DNA of 64,000 nt, taken from assembly GCA_019925795.1 (NCBI GenBank), contig CM034315.1:26207867-26271866 (forward strand), in the 5' to 3' direction. The notes beneath the pieces were generated by a model. It was not told the origin of the DNA. It searched no databases and saw only the letters and a list, made by a program, of their open reading frames with translations. Positions 21,858-32,100 of this stretch are shown here, piece after piece (positions within the stretch are counted from its first letter, which is position 1; every line of letters starts with the position of its first letter). The stretch is from Dendrobium chrysotoxum. Lineage: Eukaryota > Streptophyta > Magnoliopsida > Asparagales > Orchidaceae. The translations under genes and the position numbers were made by a program.

Positions 21858-23250
21858 GGGCTTTGACATTTTGCATCCAAGTTTATTGGTAGAGTAAAAG
21901 AGTCAAACCAAGCTTGTCAAAATCTTTTTGTATATGTTGCAAACTCACATGCGAATAAATTCCTGCATGCTAAGTTTCACAATTTAAAAAAAATCCCTCA
22001 ATCTCAAATATCCAGATTCAAAATTTCTTTAATTCAACCTAGATTCTGATATTTCACCCTAAGCTAGTCAGTGTGGTGAAAGAGTCAAACAAGGTCTCTA
22101 GATTTTCCTTAACTTTTGTTAACCATTATATTGAAAATAAAACTCAACATTTTTTAGTTTCAAAAGTCAAGAAAAATCTTTCAAACCAACTTCAATCGTC
22201 GTTGCTATGTGTCTTCTATAATATTCTGTTGTAGTTGAACACATGCAATTCAAATTCAAAATTCTCCAGTCAATTCCGGGCTTTGACATTTCACCCCTAA
22301 ATTGCTTGGTGGGGTGCAAAGAGTCAAGTCTTAGGATCTTCAGGCTAATTTAGTAAACCTACATATTTGAACAAAATTCAATATGTTGAGTTCGAAATTT
22401 TGAAGAGGATCCGTTCAATTCCAACCTTGAATGTAAATCCAATTTCAAATTTGAATTCAATCTCGATTAAAACTCAATTTCAACCTGAACTTCGAATTCA
22501 ATTTTAATCTCAAGATTCAAATTCAAATTCAACATTAACTCCAAATTCAATTTCCACCTTGAATTCAAATTTGATTTTAATTCCAGATTCAAGTTTAAAT
22601 TTGATTTCAAGATCAAATTCGGGACTTTGACATTTCGACCCAAGCCAATTGGTGAAACGAAAAGAGTCGAGCCCGATCCCCGGATCTTTCATATCAATTT
22701 TATGCACCTACATGACTGAGTGAAACTCAATCTGTTGAGTCATAAAATTTGAAGAAAGATCCATTTGACTTGAGCCTCAAGTTCAAATTCAAACTTTGAA
22801 TCCAAATGTAATTGCAACCTGAAATTTGAATTTGATTTCTAATTTAAAGTCAATTCAATTTTGATCGGGACTTTGACATTTTGACCCAAGTCAATTGGTG
22901 AAATGAAAAGAGTCGAGCCCGGTCCTTGAATCTTTCATATCAATTTTGTGCACCTACATGATTGAGTGAAACTCGATCTGTTGAGTCACAGAATTTGAAG
23001 AACGATTCATTCGACTTCAATCTTAAACTCAAATTCAAATCCAACTTTGATTCAAAATACAATCTCAACTTTAAGTTCGAATTTGATTGTTACCTCAAAT
23101 TTTAATTTCAATTTTGAATTCAAGTTCGAGTTTAAACTTTGACATTTTGCCCCAAGTTATTTGGTGTAGCGAAAGTGTCGGGTTCAACCCTTAAGTCCTT
23201 GTCAATTCTACGAACCACTGTTTTGAATTTAAGTTTAACATGATTGAATT
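21858..23250 (+). repeat. Array of six degenerate 180-345-bp units, hairpin at each unit head
   Basis: Unit heads lie near 21858, 22040, 22277, 22621, 22867 and 23135. Most read GGGACTTTGACATTTYRCCCMA, a spacer, then TTGGTGRARYGAAAAGAGTC; the second head is more diverged. Short complementary words flank the spacer and change between units: TTTCACC with GGTGAAA, TTTCACCCC with GGGGTGCAAA (one bulge), TTTCG with CGAAA. Between heads the sequence is simple AATTCAAATTC-rich DNA. The array precedes the only open reading frame of the element. Confidence 0.65.
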
Positions 23251-23346
23251 ATCAAATTTTGAATAACATTAATCAAGTTTAAAATTCAAATTCAAGATTA
23301 ACTAATTCAAATCATTGTTCATTAATTTCAGGATTTAAGCACTCAA

Positions 23347-24111
23347 ATGGCTGGGAAACTCATTTTCTCTCTAGATAGAAACTTGATAGTCGAAGGAATC
23401 ACTTCTAGTAATTTCATCCAGTTTGAAATACAATTCCAAGACTTCAAGTTATCAGTCGACGGAGAAGAAATGATTGATCTGTCTGCTGGAATACGAAGGA
23501 ATGTCCCCTTGGTTGAGATTACTTTAGGGTCAGGAGTTGACTCCCCCATCTTTGAGATGGAGACTGTTGTCACCCCTTTACCCACTGTATCTTCTACTGA
23601 GGAGGATAAGAACCAGAACTCAATAACGATAGAAGAGCTACCATCTCAGCCTGAGATCGGGTCAAGTTCTAGTACCCCTGTCGTCAGCAAGGCCAGCAAG
23701 AATAAAATGAAGAACTAGCTTCGTAGAGTCAGAAAGAAGGTTGTCAAGGCCAGGAAGACTGCTGAGGCAAAAGCCTTAAAGCACGTCAAGTCCGGGGCTA
23801 ATCAAAAGTTCGTTGCTCCTTCTACGAACCCCTTCCCTAGTGGAAATTGTTTCCACCCATCTCCTGTTGCTCAAAGGAGGGAGGTTATAGAAATGAGAGC
23901 ATGATCTTCAATACACCTTCTTGACTACTACATGGTGAGGATTAATCAAGCTAGAACTGAACAAACTCTAGCACCAGGCCCTAGGCCCCCAGTTGAAGGT
24001 TATGACCCGTCCACTCTACTAGATGATGTTAGATCACATTTCTATAGGTGTCCCACTACATCAACTAGAGAGGAGGAGGTATAGAAACCACTCGGGGTGC
24101 CACTCTCCTAA
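23347..24111 (+). pseudogene. ORF of unknown function in element A, with three internal stops
   Basis: The open part 23347-23718 encodes 123 residues from ATG: an N-terminal segment (MAGKLIFSLDRNLIVEG), a QFEIQFQDFKL stretch, an acid-rich middle and a serine-rich end. The same frame then reads through TAG (23716), TGA (23902) and TAG (24082) to TAA (24109), 255 codons in all. It includes a strongly basic stretch after the first stop (LRRVRKKVVKARKTAEAKAL) and a proline segment (APGPRPPVEGYDPSTLLDD). I recognise no domain. By position it could be the extra ORF1 of Ogre elements or a decayed gag N-terminus. The frame continuing beyond the stops suggests real coding history. Confidence 0.5.
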
Positions 24112-24790
24112 TTACTAGACTACTAGTAATAAGAGAGGGGAAATAATCTAAGATTATATCAGATAGTGATACCGTTAAAATTCAACTTTCAACGGGGTCC
24201 TATCGAGATAAATCTTTTGATTAAAGTGATGCAATGATTTCTAAGGATAGTGCAGACCCAGTAATAATCTCTCCCTCCAAGGAGATCGTAGGAATCTAAT
24301 TCCGTACTATTAAGGTCTTGCCACCTAGATTTGTAATTCCTTTTTAAGGAGAGCTTCCAATTTCTCAAGTGTATTGATTTCCAATTTTCAAGATAGTTGA
24401 ATCATCTTTTTAATGAAAATTGACCTCTATTTGAAGTTTTAAGCAGGAGAAAGTTGTTGTTGACTCCATCAAGTGTTTGAATGCCCCTCCCTCCCACCTC
24501 TTTTAAGGGATTGATTGAACTGTTGAACTAAAATCAATGTCAAACTTAAGTTGATTTTTGAAATAAAAAAATTTTCTCAAATTTCTAGCAATTTTCTATC
24601 TTAATAGATATCTCTTGCATGTTTAAAATCTATTCAATAATTTTCAAAAGTCAAGCCAATATTCATTTTAAAAGACTGGGTCCTACCTTGAGGATTATTC
24701 GTCCTTGCATAAGAGAATGAGTTTTCTTCTCTTATACTTGAGATGTAATCCCGGTATTAAAATAGAGCAGGTGTAGCCTCTTCTTAAATT
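24112..24790 (+). other. Element A internal region without recognisable coding
   Basis: I see no ORF or repeat here. The main part of gag and all of protease, RT and RNase H, which belong between the ORF above and the integrase relic, are absent. Confidence 0.6.
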
Positions 24791-24794
24791 CAAT

Positions 24795-24950
24795 TGAATT
24801 CAAAAGATGTGCAAAATACGCCAACAATCAAGAAATGCACAAAGTGCACTAAAAATCAAAAAGATGCTCAATGGGCGCCACAAGTTAAGAAACAGTGCAA
24901 AATGCACTATAAATAAAAAGATGTGCAGTGTGCGCCACCAGAAAAAGAAT
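24795..24950 (+). repeat. GATGCAC-type hairpin repeats (element A)
   Basis: About six copies of a 25- to 30-bp unit of the form AAAAGATGTGCAAAATRCGCC. Several fold on themselves with different stems: TGCAC-AAA-GTGCA, AGTGCA-AA-ATGCACT. The same block precedes the pol relic in element B (364-475). Confidence 0.65.
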
Positions 24951-25689
24951 GAGGCTCCCTTTTCCTAAATATTTTAATCTCAAAAGACCCAGTTAAATTT
25001 AAATTACTTGACTTTGATAAGTCTTGAATCTAGAATTTTTACCGTGCATCGATAATCTATCAAGATACAAGAATCTCTTGTACTAGAGAATTGAAAAGAT
25101 CAAATTTCTTCACTCAACTTTAACCTCTTTGAAATTGATTTTAATTCAAAATATTTAAGGGAGACCCCAGTTTAGCTTCTATGAAACTTGGTCTGGGTCA
25201 ACAAAACCTAAATCCTTAAAAAGTTATTGGAGTCACTCGAACTTTTCACTGCACTTCTAAATTTGTTCCCGTTCGTCATTCTGACAGGGTCCAAATACTT
25301 AGAGAAAGTTTTCTAATAAGAAGAATGAATCTTCTACTCTTGATAAAAAATTCAAAATCTGGTCCTTGAGAAGTGTGTGTAAGCCCTTCCACATAGGCAT
25401 CCTTCCTTTAAGGCATTCTTTATAAAATTACACTCTATGCTGGGTCCAAGTTCAATCCCACTGGAGGAGTATTTTATAATGCTGGAAATTGTCATTCACA
25501 ATCAAACCACACCCTGTGCTGGGTCCTAGATCACCCCGATCTAGAGGCGTAGTTTCTTTTGCTGGGACTTGCTGTTTAAAATCAAACTCTAATTGAGCAG
25601 AATGCTTGACTCCAATTCAGGGAGCTCAAGGGCCTCAAATAAAAATCAAATTAAGCTCATCAAAGTTTGAAAGTTCATAAGTCACATTT

Positions 25690-25835
25690 GATTCAAGTTA
25701 TTGATAAGTTGTGTCACTTTAGAACTCCCCAAGTAGGAGACTTAGTCGTAGTCTTTTGTAGACCGCTTCTAATCCATTGTAAACTCAACGGAAAGCTTGA
25801 GTCAATGTTGACTGGATCGTTTATTTTTAATGACG
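25690..25835 (+). pseudogene. Integrase C-terminal remnant of element A
   Basis: One frame reads KLCHFRTPQVGDLVVVF near 25706-25757, then NGKLESMLTGSF. It is a decayed version of the VRxRxFQVGDLVL to NGKxxPxWxGP segment that ends Tat-lineage integrases, and it aligns with the better preserved copy at 1163-1222. No catalytic core is present. Confidence 0.6.
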
Positions 25836-25868
25836 ATCTTTGAGGAAATTTTCTTTTGACTGATCAAC

Positions 25869-25917
25869 CCTGAAGAATGCCACCCAATATTTTCAAACAT
25901 TGGGGAGGCTCTTCAGG
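25869..25917 (+). other. Imperfect hairpin at the end of pol (element A)
   Basis: Outer arms CCTGAAG and CTTCAGG enclose the inner arms CCAATATTT and AAACATTGG around a TC loop, with a central bulge. The arms are kept relative to element B (1351-1399) while bases between the arms differ. Confidence 0.6.
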
Positions 25918-26233
25918 AATTACCATGCCAAACGAGTGTCAAACAAAAAATCAAATTCAGAACCTTTTAAAGTCAAAATCAAATGCAAGATCAAATTTCA
26001 AAAACTTTTAAGAATTCAAAATCGACTTGAATCAAGTTCAAAATTCTTGAAATTCAAAACCAATTTGAATCAAATTCAAAACATTTCAAATCCAAAATTA
26101 AATCAAACCAGAGTTAAAACCCTTCAAATTCAAATTCGTTAAATCAAGTTTCAATTTTAAACATCTTCAAATTCAAAAATCAATCAATTCAAATTCAAAA
26201 ATCATTCAATTCTCAAGTTCCAGAATTCAAACT
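25918..26233 (+). other. AAATTCAAAATC-rich simple sequence
   Basis: Degenerate simple-sequence DNA rich in AATTCAAA words separates the pol-end hairpin from the hairpin array. The equivalent in element B is 1400-1640. No gene seen. Confidence 0.6.
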
Positions 26234-26860
26234 CGATCCTCTGTATAGAGCAAGTTTCCTCTACACATGATCATCCAGACCCGATCCTCTATATAGAGCA
26301 AGTTTCTTCTATATACGATCATCCAGACTCGATCCTCTGTGTGAAGTAAGTTTCCTTCACACACGATCATTCCAGACCCGATCCTCTATATAGAGCAAGT
26401 TTCCTCTATATACGATCACCCTGACTCGATCCTCTATGTGAAGCAAGTTTCCTTCACATACGATCATTCCATACCCGATCCTCTATATAGAGCAAGTTTC
26501 CTCTATATACGATCATCCAGTTTTGATCCTCTATATAGAGCAAGTTTCCTCTATATACGATCATCCAGATTTGATGCTCTATGTGAAGCAAGTTTTCTTC
26601 ACATATGATCATTCCTGACTCGATCCTCTATATAGAGCAAGTTTTCTCTATATACGATCATCCAGACTTGATCCTCTGTGTGAAGCAAGTTTCCTTTACA
26701 CATAATCATTCCAGATTTGATCCTCTGTATAGAGCAAGTTTCCTCTATACAGGATCATCCAGATCTGATCCTCTATGTAAAGCAAGTTTCGTTTACATAC
26801 GATCATTCCAGACCTGATTCTGTGTGAAACAATGCTTCCTTCTCACAGAATCATCCAGTT
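26234..26860 (+). repeat. Tandem array of twelve 48-bp hairpin units with covarying stems
   Basis: Units start at about 26234, 26283, 26331, 26380, 26428, 26477, 26525, 26573, 26622, 26671, 26720 and 26768, with a variant thirteenth near 26815. Layout: GATCCTC, 9-bp left arm, CAAGTTTC loop, 9-bp right arm, CGATCATCCAGA. Stems are TATATAGAG/CTCTATATA, TATGTGAAG/CTTCACATA, TGTGTGAAG/CTTCACACA, TGTATAGAG/CTCTATACA and TATGTAAAG/GTTTACATA. Eight of the twelve pair perfectly over all nine positions; the other four have one mismatch or wobble. The stems change while the loop stays constant. It lies in the 3' UTR, where Tat/Ogre elements are known to carry tandem repeats. Confidence 0.92.
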
Positions 26861-29050
26861 TCTTTTCCTTAAGGACAAATGTGAGTCATTGTGCTTTCTT
26901 TCCTTAGGATTAGATCTTCTAGTGGTGGAGTACGCCCTCTGTGGCACCATCCTAGATTTAAAATCCAGATCCGATTCTGTGCAAAGCAATGCTTCCTTCT
27001 CACAGAATCATCCAGCTTTCTTTTCCTTAAGGACAGATGTGAGTCATCGTGCTTTCTTTCCTTAGGATTAGATCTTCTAGTGATGGAGCACGCCCTCTGT
27101 GGCACCATCATAGATTTAAATTCCAGATCCGACCTTCTATGGGAAGCAATGCTTCCTTCCCTCAGGGTCCCCTAGTTTTCATCTCCTTTAGGATAGGTTC
27201 TTCTTCCTTTCCTTAGGATTAGATGTGCGAGTGATGGACGATGCTCTTCGTGGCACCATCCTAGCTTCTTCCAGTTTACTTTTCCTTAAGGTTAGATGTG
27301 AGTCATCGTGCTTTCTATCCTTAGGATTAGATTCGCTAGTGGTGGAGTACGCCCTTCGTGGCACCATCCTAGCCTCCTCCAGGCTTTCTTCTCCTTAAGG
27401 ATATATGTGAGTCATCGTGCTTTCTTTCCGTAGGATTAGATCTTCTAGTGGTGGAGCACGCCCTCTATGGTACCATCCTAGATTTAAAATCTAGATCCGA
27501 TTCTGTGTGAAGCAATGCTTCCTTCTCACAGGATTTTCCAGTCTTCTCCTCCTTAAGGACAGATGTGAGTCATCGTGCTTTCTTTCCTTAGGATTAGATC
27601 TACTAGTGATGGATAATGCCCTCTGTGGCACCATTCTAGTTTCAAAATTCAAAACTTCAAGCCTGATCTCCTATAGAAAGTAATACTACCTTCCTATGAG
27701 ATCATCCAGTTCTCTTTTCTTCAGAGTAAGTATTCTCCTTCTCTTAAGATTAGATTCCCTAGTGATGGAATAAGTCCCCTGTGGCACCGTCCTGGAATCA
27801 ATGTCAAATTTCAAAATCCAGATCTCTCTTCCTTAGGGTAGGCATTTCTTCCTTCCCTTGGGATTAGACTCTCCAGTGATGGAATATGTCCCCTGTGGCA
27901 CCGTCCTGGAATCAATGTCAAATTTCAAAATCTAGATCTCTCTTCCTTAGAGTAGGCATTTCTTCCTTCCCTTGGGATTAGGCTCTCCAGTGATGGAATA
28001 AGTCCCCTGTGGCACCGTCCTGGAATCAATTTCAAATTCTAAAATCCAGTTCTCTCTTCCTTAGGGTAGGTTATTCTTCCTTCCCTTGGGATTAGACTTC
28101 CTAGTGATGGAGTAAGTCCTCTATGGCACCGTCCTGGAATCAATCTCAATCAAGCTTTCTTTTCTTTAGGGCTATGCATTTCTTCTTTCCCTTAGGATTA
28201 GATCTACTAGTGGAAGAGTATGCCCTTTATGGCACTGCCCTAGTATCAAATCTAAACTCAATCCTCTGTAGTTAGGAATTCTTCCTTTCTATACGATCAT
28301 CCAGACTTTCTTTTCCTTTAGGGTAGGACTTCCCTTCCTTTATGATTAGATCTACTAGTGGTAGAGTACGCTGCTTCAGCACTACCCTAGTATCATTTCA
28401 AATTTAATTTTCTAAGGCTAGGATCTCCCTTTCCCTTAGAATTAAATCTAGACTCGATCCTCTGTAGTTAGGAATTCTTCCTTTCTATACGATCATCCAG
28501 ACCTTCTTTTCCTTTAGGGTAGGACTTCCCTTCCTTTAGGATTAGATCTACTAGTGGTAGAGTACGCTGCTTCAGCACTACCCTAGTATCATTTCAAATT
28601 TAATTATCTAAGGTTAGGATCTCCCTTTCCCTTAGAATCAAATCTAGACTCGATCCTCTGTAGTTAGGAATTCTTCCTTTCTATACGATTATCCAGACCT
28701 TCTTTTCCTTTAGGGTTAGGACATCCCTTCCTTTTAGGATAAGATCTACTAGTGGTAGAGTACGCTGTCCTCAGCACTACCCTAGTATCATTTCAAATTC
28801 AAACTTCTAAGGTTAAGATCTCCTTCCCTTAGGATTAAATTTCAAACTCAATCTTCTAGGGTTAGGATTTCCTTTCCCTTACAATCAAATCCAGATTCAA
28901 TCCTTTATGGTTAGGAGTTTCTCCTTCCTATAGGATCACCCAGACTTTCTTCTCCTTTAGGGATAGATTCTTCCTTTCCCTTAGGACCAGACCCACTAGT
29001 GGTAGAGTATGCCCTCCGTGGCACTACCCTAGAATCAAGTAAAACCCTGA
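26861..29050 (+). repeat. Array of about fifteen longer units with a CTAG-bounded hairpin core
   Basis: Units of about 90 to 180 bp share TTTCCTTAAGGNNAGATGTGAGTCATCGTGCTTTC (left part), CCTTAGGATTAGATC and a core from CTAGTGGTGGAG to CACCATCCTAG. Cores near 26925-26950, 27080-27105 and 27330-27370 use GGTGG or GATGG with CCATC. Cores near 28360-28390 and 28555-28585 use GGTAG with CTACC. Cores near 27870-28020 use GATGG with CCGTC and CCAG with CTGG. A second small hairpin unit, GATTCTGTG with CACAGAATC, lies between several cores. Two blocks of about 180 bp (28320-28500, 28500-28680) are nearly identical. Confidence 0.8.
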
Positions 29051-29120
29051 TTCCCCAGGGATAAATTTTTCTTTCCCTTAGGATCAAAACTCCAGACTTG
29101 ACCATTTTATTCAGTCAATG

Positions 29121-29164
29121 CCAATATGTGTAATAGAACTTCATTCTATTACACATATTGGGGG
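29121..29164 (+). other. Perfect 18-bp hairpin merging into the polypurine tract
   Basis: CCAATATGTGTAATAGAA (29121-29138), loop CTTCA, and TTCTATTACACATATTGG (29144-29161). The last two G of the stem are the first two of the GGGGG tract (29160-29164), followed by TCCATT and the LTR start TGTTGACC at 29171. Related hairpins precede the LTRs at 38021 and 58812. Confidence 0.9.
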
Positions 29165-29170
29165 TCCATT

Positions 29171-32100
29171 TGTTGACCTCATTTTTGTATGAGGTCAGTA
29201 AGACCAATCCAGACCTTAGGATCTTTCCAATCCTTAGGATCAATTTCGACCCTAGGATCAATCTGATCTTAGATCGATCCAGACTTTAATATCAATCCAG
29301 ATTCAAATCAACCTTAATCTCATATTAATTTTAAACTCAACTCAATCAAACTCCAGATTAATCTAAACTCTAGGATCCTCCTAGACTCCAGATCCTAGGA
29401 TCTACTCTAGACCTTAGGATTCTTCCAGACTTTAGATCATATGATCCTCTTAGACCCTAGGATTCTCCTAGATCTATCTAGAGCTTAGGATTCTTCTAGA
29501 TCCTAAGACTATTTTAGAGCTCAGGCCCTAGGACTTCCAAACCCTAGGATCTTCCTAGAAATCAAACTTTTGGATCTACTCTAGGTCCTAAGATCCTTCT
29601 AGATCTTGAATCTTAGGATTCCTAGATTTTAGGATTCTTCTAGATTATAGGATTCTTCTAGACCCCAGATCCTAGGATTTCCCTAGGACTTCTAGGTTTT
29701 AGGATCTTCCTAGACTCCAGTCCTTAGGATCTATTCTGGACCCTAGGATTCCCTTAAGCTGATTTGGACCCTAGGACCTATTCTAAACCCTAGGATTCCT
29801 CTAGATCAATCCAAGCTTCAATTCAATCTAAACTTAATTCAACTCCTATCATTCAAGCTCAAAATCCAATTCAAAACCAGATTTCCAGATTCAAATCCAA
29901 GGCCAAAGGTCTAAGTCCTAAAAGCCTTTTCCAGCAAATCTTTAAACATTTCAAAACCCTATCAAATGACCTCTGATTCAAGGTCTATCAGTTCCACACT
30001 GATGTGACATGTCTCTAGAGGCAACCCTCCAAATTTGAGCTCATTCTGAGGTCTCTAACCCCAGAAACTGAATTGAAATCCAAAGGCTGTAAAACTTTCA
30101 AATATTTACAGTCTATGCCACAGGACCTACCACCCAGTGGATTTTGATCCTGGAGCTTTCTAAAAAGCTCCAAATCACCTCCAGACCCTTGATTATGACT
30201 CATTGAGCAATAAATTAAATTTTGTTGGACTCAATTTGACCCCTAGTTGACCAGGGGTCAAAATGACCAAAATACCCCTATGAGGTATAAATGGTCATTT
30301 GAACCAAATGAGCTCCAAATCAAATGCAATCACTTCCAGCAAGTTTCAAATATCAAACCAAACCTGTCAGACCCACTTTCAACCCCTGGGTCAATCTGGT
30401 TGACCAAGTCAACCTAGTTTGACCAAATAGGCCTTTATGGGTCAAAATAGGTCATTTTGACCAAATGACCTTCCCAGACCTTGGGACCACCACCATTGGT
30501 CTCCAAATGTCATTTTAAATCTGTTGAACCCATTTCCATACCCTAGACCCACCTGGTTGACCAAGTCAACCAGGGTTGACCTAAAAGGCCCATTAAGGGC
30601 CTAAACAGGTCATTTTGACCAAATGACCTCTCCAGACCTTGAGACCACCACCAGCAGACTCAGAATGTCATTCTGAACTAATCGGACCCAATCCCCGACC
30701 CTGGGTCAACTTGGTTGACCAAGTCAACCCAGTTGACCCATTAAATCCTTTAAAAGCCAAAACATGTCATTTGATCTAAATGACCCTTCCAGACCTTGAA
30801 ACCATTTCTACCAGACCCTATTCATCATCTCAAACTTATTGAGCTCAACCCAGGACCCTAGGTCAACCTGGTTGACCAAGTCAACCTAGGTTGACCAGAT
30901 CAATCTTTAAGCTTTACACTTTGAATCAAGCCTCAAATACATTTCAAACTTTGTTCAAAACCCCATTAAGACCTTTTGGACATATCCCTCAACAATTAGG
31001 ACTTGGTGGGACCCTTGACCAAGTCACTAGTTAACTTGGTCAACTAAACTAAGTTTAGTCAAATCTAGCCAATTTGGATCAAATCAACTCACTCCATCAA
31101 ATCATTACTTTCAAGCCATCAGATCCATTTCAAATCATGGCCTTAATATGATCCAATGCTTGGCCAACCTAATTCAAGTCTAGTCTACCAAGTCAACACA
31201 TTGATACTTGGTCAAACTAGTTCAAACCCTCTTAAAACCTTCAAACTCTAATGTTAAGCCATCAAACTCCCTTTGAATCAACCCAACCAAGTTTTAAAGC
31301 TTCCTCCCTTGCCACCTCAGCATGGTTTGACTAGTTGACCAGTCAAACAATCAATTCAAGCTTTAGGATGAGTCAAACTAGGTTAAATGACTAAAACCAT
31401 TTACTCAAACTAACCTATTCGATTTTATCTCATTCCAGCAGCTAGTAAGACTTTCTAGAGTCTTCTTAAAATAGATTTAAGCTCTAGATTAGGTTTAGAT
31501 TAAACCTAATCACCCCCCATGTGCTCCAAAGGACAAATGCCTTTCCACCTCTTTGTCCTTTTGGTCCTTTTATTCCCTGCTATCCCAACAGCTCCAAGAC
31601 AGATGGCAGCCATCAAGAAGACCATCAAACAAATCCTAGCCGTCCCTTAAGTCCAAGGACGATTGAATAGGGCATTAGGTTCAAAAAAGTTCGAATTCGA
31701 ACCTATTCCTTCTCTCTCAACATTCAAGCTGTCCAGGCCATGTCTCTGTTCGTTTGAGCTCCCCACTTCTTCCTCTACACTTCCCAGACCAAATCCAGCC
31801 AGCCAAAGTTCGCCGGCGGCCATCCTCCAGCCACCTCACTCAAATTCCGTCCAAGACATCTCCAGCTCATTCCATTGCATTTCGGACCGTGGGTTCAACT
31901 AGGAAAAGTTGCGTGGACAGGCTACAAATTCAGAGAATCCAAAAACTCCAAAATTGGACGGTTAGATCTTTCTAAAACTCAAACCCTAGCTTACACACTT
32001 AGAGCTAAATAATTTTTTAAAAAGCGCTTTTCAAGCAAAACAAGAACGTCCACATGAAATCTGTTCAATAGCTTAATATATGTTTTAAATTTCAAGTTGT

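Noticed and set aside
26234..26860. CRISPR-like appearance of a regular array with constant and variable parts
   Set aside because: The constant blocks flank a variable stem, not unique spacers; variable parts fall in a few classes and self-pair. The context is a plant retrotransposon.
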